From Roseovarius gahaiensis (GTDB lineage: Bacteria > Pseudomonadota > Alphaproteobacteria > Rhodobacterales > Rhodobacteraceae), in the NCBI RefSeq assembly GCF_011601345.1, contig NZ_JAAORB010000005.1:62001-126000 (forward strand): DNA of 64,000 nt, in the 5' to 3' direction. The notes beneath the pieces were generated by a model. It did not search any database. It was not told the origin of the DNA and saw only the letters and a list, made by a program, of their open reading frames with translations. Shown one piece after another: positions 18,100 to 25,901 of the stretch (its first letter is position 1; every line of letters begins with the position of its first letter). The position numbers and the translations under genes were made by a program.

Positions 18100-19299
18100 A
18101 TGTCGGACACCACACGCCAGAAAGCCGAGGCCGCGCTGGCCGATGTCGAAGAAGTAAGCCGCGCCATCCTGCCGCAACCGGCCGAGGCCAACGCCATCGT
18201 GCCACTTGAACAGGCCGACGCGACAGCCAGCGGCGAAATTCGCAAGCGCATGGACGAGATCGACATGACCGACAGCAATTCGATCGTATCCTTTGGATCG
18301 GCCGCACAGGCGGAATTGCAGGAAATCTCGCAATCCATGTTGCAGGGCGTGCGCAACAAGGATGTCGGCCCGGCAGGCGATAGCCTGCGCGGCATCGTCA
18401 CGACGATCCGTGGCTTTTCAGTGTCGGAACTGGATGTCCGGCGCGAGCGTAAATGGTGGGAAAAGCTATTGGGCCGCGCAGCCCCCTTTGCCAAGTTCAC
18501 CGCGCGGTTTGAAACCGTTCAGGGCCAGATCGACAAGATCACCGATGATCTGCTGCATCACGAACATACGCTGCTAAAAGACATCAAGTCGCTGGACCTG
18601 CTGTATGAAAAGACACTACAATTTTATGATGAGCTGGCGCTTTATATCGCGGCGGGCGAAGAAAAGCTGAAAGAGCTGGACGATACGCATATCCCCGCAA
18701 AAGAGGCCGAAATGCAGGCCGCGCCCGAGGGCGATCAGGTTATGAAAGCGCAGGAATTGCGCGATCTGCGCGCCGCCCGCGATGATCTGGAACGCCGGGT
18801 GCATGACCTGAAACTGACCCGTCAGGTGACGATGCAATCGTTGCCGTCGATCCGCTTGGTGCAGGAAAATGACAAAAGCCTTGTGACCAAGATCAACTCG
18901 ACCCTCGTGAACACCGTGCCACTTTGGGAAACGCAACTGGCGCAGGCGGTCACGATCCAGCGCTCGGCGCAGGCCGCAGCGGCGGTGCGCGATGCCAACG
19001 ATCTGACCAATGAATTGCTGACCTCGAACGCAGAGAACCTGCGCGAAAGCAACAAGATGATCCGCGAAGAAATGGAGCGCGGCGTGTTTGACATCGAAGC
19101 CGTTAAAAAGGCCAATGCCGATCTGATCGGCACCATCGAGGAAAGCCTTCAGATCGCCGATGAAGGCAAGGCCAAACGCGCCGCCGCCGAACAGGATTTG
19201 AAGAAAATGGAGACCGATCTGCGCGACACGCTGGCCGCCGCCAAGTCTCGCAAGGATGGCGTCGGCGACACCGCCGGCACATCCGTGCCAAAGGCCTGA
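18100..19299 (+). CDS. TelA-family toxic-anion-resistance protein
   Basis: A 399-residue soluble, largely coiled-coil protein of the TelA family. Typical TelA blocks are visible: LGRAAPFAKFTARFETVQGQIDKI, LLHHEHTLLKDIKSLDLLYEKT, and ALYIAAGEEKL. Family members are tied to tellurite and other membrane-directed stress, but the biochemical activity is unknown. It starts 9 bases after the XpaC stop with a GAGGAA ribosome site. Residues 330-380 remain highly helical and charged. Confidence 0.92.
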   Translation: MSDTTRQKAEAALADVEEVSRAILPQPAEANAIVPLEQADATASGEIRKRMDEIDMTDSNSIVSFGSAAQAELQEISQSMLQGVRNKDVGPAGDSLRGIVTTIRGFSVSELDVRRERKWWEKLLGRAAPFAKFTARFETVQGQIDKITDDLLHHEHTLLKDIKSLDLLYEKTLQFYDELALYIAAGEEKLKELDDTHIPAKEAEMQAAPEGDQVMKAQELRDLRAARDDLERRVHDLKLTRQVTMQSLPSIRLVQENDKSLVTKINSTLVNTVPLWETQLAQAVTIQRSAQAAAAVRDANDLTNELLTSNAENLRESNKMIREEMERGVFDIEAVKKANADLIGTIEESLQIADEGKAKRAAAEQDLKKMETDLRDTLAAAKSRKDGVGDTAGTSVPKA

Positions 19300-19307
19300 G
19301 CCGAGCG

Positions 19308-20267
19308 ATGCGCGTGCGGCGGCTCTCTCGGCACTGCGCAACAGGGCTAGCGTTGCTGGCCCTGTCCGCCTGCGTGACAGCCAACGCACCGCCCCAGACC
19401 AAACCGCAGGCGCGGCCCGCCGATGTGGCGATGCCCGACGCCCCAATCGATGCTGGCCCGTCGCGCGCCAGTCAGGCCATGACCCGGTATTACTCCGCCG
19501 TGCAGGCCGATCTTTTGGCCCAAGGGCTGCTGCGGACCGATGGCGGCGGGGCCGACACGCCCTATACCGACACCGACGTGATCCGCAATTTCGAGCGGAT
19601 CGCGTTTTACGACGAATACGAACGCAACGCGGGTTTGCGCCGATCCAACGGCAGGCCGGTGGGTTTACGGAAATGGACAGGCCCGGTGCGCATCGCCGTG
19701 GAATTCGGTGACAGCGTCCCCGAAGCACAGCGCCCGATGGATCGTGACATGGTCAGTGACTATGCCAAGCGGCTAGCACAAGTGACGGGCCATCCCATCG
19801 CAACCGGGCGCCGCAACCCGAATTTTCACGTGCTGATCATGGGCGAAGATGATCGCGCGCAGGCCGTTGACCGGATTCGCCAGATCGTGCCCAATATCAA
19901 CTCGGCGTCGATTGCGCTGTTTCGCACCCTGCCCCGGACAATTCATTGCCTTGTGGTTGCATTCTCATCGTCGGAAAACGATCACAGCTATGGGCGTGCG
20001 ATTGCCTTAATCCGGGCCGAACACCCCAAACTGATGCGCCAATCCTGTGTTCACGAAGAAGTGGCGCAGGGGCTTGGACTGGCCAACGATAGCCCCCATG
20101 CACGGCCGTCGATCTTTAACGACGACGACGAGTTTGCCTTGCTCACCTCGCTTGACGAAGAATTGCTAAGCCTGCTTTACACCCCGGACCTCAAACCCGG
20201 CATGTACCCCGACGAGGCGCTGCCCATCGCGCGGCGCATCCTGACCGGGACCGATGGGTCCATCTGA
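19308..20267 (+). CDS. DUF2927 lipoprotein
   Basis: A 319-residue precursor with a lipoprotein signal (ATGLALLALSACVTANAPPQ, lipobox LSAC). It matches the DUF2927 pattern: DTDVIRNFERIAFYDEY, the segment RKWTGPVRIAVEFGDSV, and a conserved end CVHEEVAQGLGLANDSP with ARPSIFNDDDEFALLTSLDE. HEEVAQ resembles a metallopeptidase active-site helix (HExxQ), with a conserved run of acidic residues after it, but catalysis is unproven. It begins 8 bases after telA, so it is very likely in the same operon. Confidence 0.88.
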   Translation: MRVRRLSRHCATGLALLALSACVTANAPPQTKPQARPADVAMPDAPIDAGPSRASQAMTRYYSAVQADLLAQGLLRTDGGGADTPYTDTDVIRNFERIAFYDEYERNAGLRRSNGRPVGLRKWTGPVRIAVEFGDSVPEAQRPMDRDMVSDYAKRLAQVTGHPIATGRRNPNFHVLIMGEDDRAQAVDRIRQIVPNINSASIALFRTLPRTIHCLVVAFSSSENDHSYGRAIALIRAEHPKLMRQSCVHEEVAQGLGLANDSPHARPSIFNDDDEFALLTSLDEELLSLLYTPDLKPGMYPDEALPIARRILTGTDGSI

Positions 20268-20296
20268 AACCACAAGACGCCCCCAAGGAGACCTGC

Positions 20297-21415
20297 ATGA
20301 TGGGTATTTTCGATTTTCTGACCGGCGAGTTCATCGACGTCATCCATTGGGTCGATGACACCCGCGATACCATGGTCTGGCGGTTCGAACGCGAAGGCCA
20401 TGAAATCAAGTATGGCGCCAAGCTGACCGTGCGCGAAGGACAATCGGCGGTGTTCGTCCATGAGGGGCAGTTGGCCGATGTCTTCACCCCCGGCCTTTAT
20501 ATGTTGGAAACCAACAACATGCCGGTGCTGACGACGCTGAACCACTGGGATCATGGGTTCAAATCGCCGTTCAAATCCGAGATTTATTTCGTCAACACCA
20601 CGCGGTTCAGCAATCTGAAATGGGGCACCAAGAACCCGATCATGCTGCGCGATCCCGAGTTTGGCCCCACCCGCCTGCGCGCCTTTGGCAGTTACACGGT
20701 CAAGGTGGCCGATCCGGCGCGGTTCCTGTCGGAAATCGTGGGCACAGATGGCGAGTTTACGATGGACGAGATCAGCTATCAGATCCGCAACATCATCGTG
20801 CAGGCATTTTCGCGGATCATCGCGGGCAGCGGAATCCCTGTGCTGGACATGGCCGCCAACACCGCCGATCTGGGCAAGCTGGTGGCCGCCGAGATTTCCA
20901 AGGTGGTGGCCGAATACGGCCTGACCATTCCGGAATTCTATATCGAGAACATCTCACTTCCGCCCGCTGTGGAAGAGGCGTTGGACAAGCGCACCTCGGC
21001 GGGGCTGGCAGGGGATCTGGGCAAATTCACCCAGTATTCCGCCGCCGAAGCGATGACAGCCGCGGCCAAGAACCCGTCCGGCGGGGCCGGCATCGGTGCC
21101 GGGCTTGGCATGGGGATGGGCATGGCCATGGCGCAGCAGATGGCCAACCAACAAGGGCCATGGGGCGGATCGTCTCAGGCCGATCAAGCCGCCCCGCCGC
21201 CCCCGCCGGTGGAACATGTCTGGCACATCGCCGAGGGTGGCGAAACCAAAGGGCCGTTTTCCAAGGCCGCCATGGGGCGCATGGCCAGCGATGGTAACCT
21301 GACCCGCGATACCTATGTCTGGACGGCGGGCCAAGATGGCTGGCTGCGGGCCGAAGATGTGGCCGAGCTGGCGCAACTGTTCACGGTTTTGCCGCCACCG
21401 CCGCCCGGCGCGTGA
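20297..21415 (+). CDS. SPFH-domain protein with C-terminal GYF_2 domain (YdjI-like)
   Basis: A 372-residue protein. Residues 20-225 form the SPFH/'virion core protein' domain (VREGQSAVFVHEGQLADVFTPG, and FGSYTVKVADPARFL). A Gly/Met-rich stretch (GAGIGAGLGMGMGMAMAQQM) and a Pro run follow, then a GYF_2-like domain at about 310-360 (VWHIAEGGETKGPFSKAAMG; VWTAGQDGWLRAED). It resembles B. subtilis YdjI, which helps tether PspA to the membrane. AAGGAG lies before the ATG. Membrane scaffolding is inferred from the family. Confidence 0.88.
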   Translation: MMGIFDFLTGEFIDVIHWVDDTRDTMVWRFEREGHEIKYGAKLTVREGQSAVFVHEGQLADVFTPGLYMLETNNMPVLTTLNHWDHGFKSPFKSEIYFVNTTRFSNLKWGTKNPIMLRDPEFGPTRLRAFGSYTVKVADPARFLSEIVGTDGEFTMDEISYQIRNIIVQAFSRIIAGSGIPVLDMAANTADLGKLVAAEISKVVAEYGLTIPEFYIENISLPPAVEEALDKRTSAGLAGDLGKFTQYSAAEAMTAAAKNPSGGAGIGAGLGMGMGMAMAQQMANQQGPWGGSSQADQAAPPPPPVEHVWHIAEGGETKGPFSKAAMGRMASDGNLTRDTYVWTAGQDGWLRAEDVAELAQLFTVLPPPPPGA

Positions 21416-21481
21416 CCACTGGGCGGCCCGCCATCCGCACGCCCTGCTGTTTGTTGTCCTTAGCCAAGGCCGGTTTCGTTC

Positions 21482-22600
21482 ATGCCCCTGCCCGACACAC
21501 ACGCGCCCATCGAAGAACATCGCTTTCCCTGCGATCAATGCGGGGCGGACTATCGGTTTGATCCCAAGGCCGGGCGCTTGCTGTGTGATCACTGCGGCCA
21601 TTCCGAAGACGTGGCGCAAGCGGGCCCTTGGCAAAGTTCCATTCGTGAATTGGATTTCCGCCGCGCCTTGGCCCATGACCTGCCCGAGCAGGACATCGAA
21701 GAAACCCGCGTTGCCACCTGCCCCAATTGCGCCGCGCAAGTCGAGTTTGACCAGACCCTGCATGCCAAGGAATGTCCGTTTTGCGCCACGCCGGTGGTCA
21801 CGGATACCGGCACCCACCGGCATATCAAGCCCAAGGGCCTGTTGCCCTTCGCGCTAAGCGAAGACAGCGCCCGGCAGGCGATGACGGATTGGCTGGGCGG
21901 TTTGTGGTTCGCGCCCGGCGGATTGCAGGACTATGCCCGCAAGGGGCGCAAGATGCAGGGCATCTACGTGCCCTACTGGACCTTTGATGCCGACACACGG
22001 TCGGCCTATCGCGGTGAACGCGGCACGGTTTACTATGAAACCCGCACCGTCACCCGCAATGGCAAGCGCGAACGCGTGCGCGTGGCCAAGGTGCGGTGGC
22101 GGGCGGTGTCGGGCCGGGTGGCGCGGTTTTTCGACGATGTGCTGGTGCTGGCCTCGCGCAGCCTGCCCAAGCGCTTCACCGATGGGTTGGAGCCGTGGGA
22201 TTTGTCGGCGCTTGAGCCCTACAACCCTGAATATCTGGCGGGCTTCCGCGCCGAGGGCTACGCGGTTGAATTGGACGACGGCTTTGCCGAGGCGCGGCAG
22301 ATCATGGATCGGGTGATTGCCCGAGACGTGCGGTTTGATATTGGCGGCGACCGGCAGCGTATCCACGATATCCAGACCGAGATGGGCAATATCACCTTCA
22401 AGCATATCCTGCTGCCTGTCTGGCTGGCGGCTTACAAATATCGCGGCCAGACCTATCGCTTTGTGGTCAATGGCCGCACGGGCCGGGTGCAGGGTGAACG
22501 GCCATGGTCGGCTTGGAAAATCACACTTGCGGTTCTGGGTGCGCTGCTGATCGGTGGCGCAATCGGCTATGTGATCGCGCGCGAACAAGGGGTTTTGTGA
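21482..22600 (+). CDS. Membrane-anchored zinc-ribbon protein (YdjG-like)
   Basis: A 372-residue protein with two CxxC zinc ribbons near the N-terminus (CDQCGADY...LLCDHCGH and CPNCAAQVEF...CPFCATPVV), a central beta-rich domain (YVPYWTFDADTRSAYRGERG) and one C-terminal transmembrane helix (ITLAVLGALLIGGAIGYVIA). The layout matches proteins annotated 'TFIIB-type zinc ribbon' or 'primosomal N'-like', including B. subtilis YdjG, a partner of the SPFH protein YdjI. Last gene of the cluster. Confidence 0.85.
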   Translation: MPLPDTHAPIEEHRFPCDQCGADYRFDPKAGRLLCDHCGHSEDVAQAGPWQSSIRELDFRRALAHDLPEQDIEETRVATCPNCAAQVEFDQTLHAKECPFCATPVVTDTGTHRHIKPKGLLPFALSEDSARQAMTDWLGGLWFAPGGLQDYARKGRKMQGIYVPYWTFDADTRSAYRGERGTVYYETRTVTRNGKRERVRVAKVRWRAVSGRVARFFDDVLVLASRSLPKRFTDGLEPWDLSALEPYNPEYLAGFRAEGYAVELDDGFAEARQIMDRVIARDVRFDIGGDRQRIHDIQTEMGNITFKHILLPVWLAAYKYRGQTYRFVVNGRTGRVQGERPWSAWKITLAVLGALLIGGAIGYVIAREQGVL

Positions 22601-22607
22601 GTGTGCG

Positions 22608-22711
22608 ACACCTCGCGCGCGCTATCCGTGCCGCGCGCGTCACCTCGAAGCGTTGTGCGACGGTCCGGAGGCGAGGTGCCGCATGATCGCGCGACCAAGG
22701 CGCGCCTTAGG
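22608..22711. other. Inverted repeats between convergent zinc-ribbon and hsp20 genes
   Basis: CACCTCGC (22608-22615) pairs with GCGAGGTG (22672-22679), enclosing an inner CGCGCG/CGCGCG pair. Further right, a palindrome built on AAGGCGCGCCTT (22698-22709) is followed on the + strand by TTTTTT inside the last hsp20 codons. Together these could terminate transcription of the rightward cluster. No gene is seen in the space. Confidence 0.4.
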
Positions 22712-23120
22712 TTTTTTGGATCGCAACCTTCTTGGCCTCACCCACGGCGCTGCCACGCTTGGGCACAGATAAGGTCAGCACGCCGTCTTTCAGGTGCGCC
22801 TCGATCTTGTCGCCATCGGCATCGGCCGGCAGGCGGAACGTGCGGCTGAACGACCCGTATTGGCGTTCCGAGAAGAACCACGTATCGCCTTTTTCCTCGC
22901 GTTCGTGCGTTTTTTCGCCCGTCACGGTTACCACGCCGTCATGCACCGACACGTCGATGTCCTTTTCAGCCACGCCGGGCAGTTCGATGGAAATGTTATA
23001 CGCGTTAGCGTTCGACGAGGCATCCGACGCGGGGGCAACCAAATCGGCGACGCGTTGCCCGAAATTGCGCATTGGTTCATACACAGACGGCCAGAAGCCG
23101 GTTTGCGATTTCTCAACCAT
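22707..23120 (-). CDS. Small heat-shock protein, Hsp20/alpha-crystallin family
   Basis: An ATP-independent holdase chaperone. The 137-residue protein has the alpha-crystallin domain at about residues 38-130 (YNISIELPGVAEKDIDVSV; GSFSRTFRLPADADGDKI; AHLKDGVLTLSVPK) and a short C-terminal tail. Start ATG 23118-23120 has AAAGGAG immediately upstream; the open frame continues 74 codons further but lacks similarity. A possible FNR-type box lies 61-74 bases upstream of the ATG, which would fit low-oxygen induction. Confidence 0.95.
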   Translation of the reverse strand: MVEKSQTGFWPSVYEPMRNFGQRVADLVAPASDASSNANAYNISIELPGVAEKDIDVSVHDGVVTVTGEKTHEREEKGDTWFFSERQYGSFSRTFRLPADADGDKIEAHLKDGVLTLSVPKRGSAVGEAKKVAIQKT

Positions 23121-23180
23121 AGTGCCAACTCCTTTTTTTATTTCAGGCGGTGACAATGCCGCAACCTGCATCACTGCGCA

Positions 23181-23194
23181 TTGACTTGCGTCAA
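23181..23194. promoter_or_regulatory. FNR/FixK-type palindrome between hsp20 and dtd
   Basis: TTGACTTGCGTCAA is a perfect TTGAC-N4-GTCAA palindrome, matching the general FNR/CRP-superfamily box TTGA-N6-TCAA used by FnrL/FixK in alphaproteobacteria. It lies about 67 bases (centre) before the hsp20 ATG and 54 bases before the dtd ATG, a workable activator position for either. Binding is predicted only. Confidence 0.6.
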
Positions 23195-23241
23195 TCGCTT
23201 GGCCCATGCACATAGGGTCACTCTGACAAAAGGAGCCGCCA

Positions 23242-23679
23242 ATGCGAGCCTTGTTGCAACGTGTCGCCCATGCCTCGGTCACCGTCGATGGGCAGGTGAT
23301 TGGCCAGACAGGTCCGGGCCTTTTGGTGTTGGTCTGCGCCATGCAGGGCGATACCGAAGCGCAGGCCGATCAATTGGCGACCAAGATCGCCAAGCTGCGG
23401 ATTTTCACTGATGAGGCGGGCAAGATGAACCGCTCAGTGCGCGATATCGGCGGCACGGCGCTTGTCGTCAGTCAGTTTACCTTGGCCGCCGACACAAGCC
23501 GCGGCAATCGGCCCGGATTTTCCACCGCAGCCGCCCCGGATGAGGGCAAGCGCCTGTATGAATATTTCGCGGCACAACTGGCCGCGCAGGGTGTGCCAGT
23601 AGAAACCGGGCAATTCGGCGCCGACATGAAGGTCGAGCTGTTGAACGACGGCCCGGTGACGATCTGGATGGAAAGCTGA
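23242..23679 (+). CDS. dtd: D-aminoacyl-tRNA deacylase
   Basis: Removes D-amino acids mischarged on tRNAs. The 145-residue protein has the DTD active-site motifs SQFTL ([14 protein letters not shown]) and the NRPGFS block, at normal family length. AAAGGAG sits just before the ATG. Divergent from hsp20; its stop is 3 bases from the stop of the M24 gene. Confidence 0.95.
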   Translation: MRALLQRVAHASVTVDGQVIGQTGPGLLVLVCAMQGDTEAQADQLATKIAKLRIFTDEAGKMNRSVRDIGGTALVVSQFTLAADTSRGNRPGFSTAAAPDEGKRLYEYFAAQLAAQGVPVETGQFGADMKVELLNDGPVTIWMES

Positions 23680-23682
23680 CGG

Positions 23683-24939
23683 CTAGCGCAACAGCGCATC
23701 CTCGAACGGAAACTGTGACAACAGGTCAACCCCGGTGTCGGTGACCAGCACTTGTTGCTCCAGCTTCACGCCTTCGCGGCCGCCCTCTTCGCCGATATAG
23801 CTTTCGACACAAAGCGTCATGCCGGGCAGGATTTCCCCATCGTAGCCCGCATCGGGAAAATCCCCGTGGTGATAAAGATAGGGATATTCCCCGGTCATCC
23901 CACAGCCATGCGCCGACAGGTAATAGCGGTTGGCATAATATTTGTCGGGGATGTCCCATGCCGCGTTCGCATAGTCACGAAAGGACATGCCGGGGCGCAA
24001 AATGCCCATATTGTACTGCACTTGTTCATGCGCCACTTTGTACAGCTCACGCTGCGTTTCGGTTGGCGCATCGGGCCCGGAATGGAAGGTGCGCGAAAAA
24101 TCGGCGTAGTAGCCGTGGCAGCCCACGACATCGGTATCAAGCGCGATCAATTGGTTTTCCCCGATCACATTGTTCGAGGTTTCCTGAAACCAAGGGTTCG
24201 TGCGCTCCCCAGCATTCAGCAGGCGGGTTTCCACATAATCGCCGTTCTGCGCGATAACGGATTGGTGCAGGACAGACCACAGTTCAGCTTCGGTCAGGCC
24301 GGGGCGGATGGCGTCGCGCAGCTTGCCAACCCCAACCTCGGTTGCGCGGAGCGAGGCGATGACGCATTTCATTTCCTCAGGCGATTTGATCGCGCGGGCC
24401 ATCTCCACCGGCTCTTGCGCATCGACGATGTGCAGCCCTTGATCGCGCAGGGCAAGGGCGCTGCCGGCGTTCAGCCGCTCCAGCCCCACGGTGGCCCCTG
24501 TGCCGACCAAACCGGCAATCAGATCGGCCATGTCAGCGGCCCATGCGCGTTCGCGTTCCGCGATATGCGGGCCTGCGGCCACGAAACTGGCGGTTTTGGC
24601 CGGGCGCACCTCGTCCACGGTTTCAAACCCATCGGCCAGATGCAGACAGCCGGTGAATTCGAACAAGATCGACCGATCAGCCGTCAGCAACAGGTAGCGC
24701 GAGGGCGCATTGCGCATGGAAAACACCTGCATGTTGCGGGTGCCGGTGGCATAGCGGATGTTCACCGGGTCGCTAAGGATCACCGCACCAATACCCCGCT
24801 TGGCCATTTCCTGTCGCACACGGCCCTGCCGATAGAGGCGGACGGCGCGTAGGTCGATGCCTTCGTTCTCGGGGGTGCGTTCAAGCCGCGCCAAGCCATC
24901 CAAATCGCTGCGTTCGGCGTGCCAGTCAAGTTCGGGCAT
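23683..24939 (-). CDS. M24 (Xaa-Pro peptidase/creatinase fold) metalloenzyme, DddP-like
   Basis: A 418-residue two-domain pita-bread enzyme: N-terminal creatinase-like domain (VILSDPVNIRYATGTRNMQV) and C-terminal M24 domain. The five metal ligands appear intact: Asp in ALDTDVVG, Asp in YADFSRTF, His in SAHGCG, Glu in CVESYIG and Glu in KLEQQV. The NIRYATGTRNMQ and DTD...GYYADFSRT blocks are like those of the M24-fold DMSP lyase DddP, but also of true peptidases, so peptidase and lyase remain open. Divergent from a LysR gene that may control it. Confidence 0.82.
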   Translation of the reverse strand: MPELDWHAERSDLDGLARLERTPENEGIDLRAVRLYRQGRVRQEMAKRGIGAVILSDPVNIRYATGTRNMQVFSMRNAPSRYLLLTADRSILFEFTGCLHLADGFETVDEVRPAKTASFVAAGPHIAERERAWAADMADLIAGLVGTGATVGLERLNAGSALALRDQGLHIVDAQEPVEMARAIKSPEEMKCVIASLRATEVGVGKLRDAIRPGLTEAELWSVLHQSVIAQNGDYVETRLLNAGERTNPWFQETSNNVIGENQLIALDTDVVGCHGYYADFSRTFHSGPDAPTETQRELYKVAHEQVQYNMGILRPGMSFRDYANAAWDIPDKYYANRYYLSAHGCGMTGEYPYLYHHGDFPDAGYDGEILPGMTLCVESYIGEEGGREGVKLEQQVLVTDTGVDLLSQFPFEDALLR

Positions 24940-24987
24940 GTCTGATCCTTTGCATTCCGTCAGGCGATTTATTTATCACTCATCCCA

Positions 24988-25001
24988 CAAGGAAAACCTT
25001 G
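24988..25001. promoter_or_regulatory. Inverted repeat in the M24/LysR intergenic region
   Basis: CAAGG-AAAA-CCTTG is a perfect inverted repeat lying 49 bases from the M24 start and 33 from the LysR start. It is a possible operator for the divergent pair; no matching regulator is proven. Confidence 0.4.
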
Positions 25002-25020
25002 GAAATTCTTACTCCATTGC

Positions 25021-25035
25021 ATAACTTTTGGTTAT
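25021..25035. promoter_or_regulatory. LysR-type T-N11-A box overlapping the lysR start
   Basis: ATAAC-TTTTG-GTTAT is a perfect palindrome with the T-N11-A spacing typical of LysR-regulator sites. It overlaps the first bases of the LysR ATG (25034), a position suited to autorepression. Predicted from sequence only. Confidence 0.5.
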
Positions 25036-25891
25036 GTCAATCAAACGCAATTCCCTGCCCCCGCTGGATACGCTGTTATTTTTCGACAGCGTGATGCGGC
25101 ATGGCAGTTTCACCCAAGCCGCAAGCGAATTGCACGTCACGCAGGCGGCTGTAAGCAAACGCATTCGCCAGCTTGAAGATTGGCTGGGTGTCGCGCTTTT
25201 CATTCGCGACAAACCCAGACTGACGCCCACAGCGGCGGCCGACAGCCTGTTTGAAAAAGTGGGCGTGACGCTGGAGTTTCTGGCTCAAGGGCTAGAGGCC
25301 GTGCGCGCGCCGGATGATCCGCCGGTGACCCTTGCCGCCATGGGGGCGGTTTCGATGTTCTGGTTGCAGCCCCGGTTGCGCGCGTTTGCCTTGGGGGAAA
25401 CCGCCTGCCCGATCAACCTGACCACCACCGACCACCCGCGCGACCTGACCGCGCCTTCGCATGATTTGACGGTGCTTTATGGTGACGGCCAGTTTCCGGG
25501 CCGCCGGGCACAATTGCTGTTTTCTGAAACGTTGGTCGCCATGGCCGCACCGGGGGCGGATCACGCGCAGGCGCCATTGCTGACCTATCCGCTGCGCGGC
25601 CCCGACTGGATCGGCTGGGACAAATGGCACGCACAAACCGCGCATCGCGCATTGGCGCACCATCCGCGCCTGCCCTGCGCCAGCTATGCGCAATCGGTCG
25701 GGCGGGCGTTGCAAGGCGACGGGATCGTTCTGGGAAGCCTGCCCTTGCTGGAAGACGAGGTCAGGCAAGGCACATTGGCCGCGTTGCCCGGGCCGCGGCT
25801 GGACACCGGCAAAGGCTATTATCTGACCATGCCACAAGGCCGCGTGGCCAGCGATAATGCCAGCCGTCTATGGGCCTTTCTGGCCGCATAG
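25034..25891 (+). CDS. LysR-family transcriptional regulator (GcvA-like)
   Basis: A 285-residue LysR regulator. The N-terminal winged helix-turn-helix is clear (DTLLFFDSVMRHGSFTQAAS; LHVTQAAVSKRIRQLEDWLG), followed by a substrate-binding domain of the GcvA type. ATG at 25034 is preferred over TTG at 25028. It is divergent from the M24 enzyme gene, the classic LysR arrangement, so that gene is its likely target. The inducer is unknown. Confidence 0.92.
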   Translation: MSIKRNSLPPLDTLLFFDSVMRHGSFTQAASELHVTQAAVSKRIRQLEDWLGVALFIRDKPRLTPTAAADSLFEKVGVTLEFLAQGLEAVRAPDDPPVTLAAMGAVSMFWLQPRLRAFALGETACPINLTTTDHPRDLTAPSHDLTVLYGDGQFPGRRAQLLFSETLVAMAAPGADHAQAPLLTYPLRGPDWIGWDKWHAQTAHRALAHHPRLPCASYAQSVGRALQGDGIVLGSLPLLEDEVRQGTLAALPGPRLDTGKGYYLTMPQGRVASDNASRLWAFLAA

Positions 25892-25901
25892 GCCAAGGGC
25901 A

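Noticed and set aside
23752-24852. 366-codon + strand open frame inside the M24 gene
   Set aside because: The M24 enzyme on the other strand has all metal-site motifs; the antisense frame is low-complexity and has no ribosome site.
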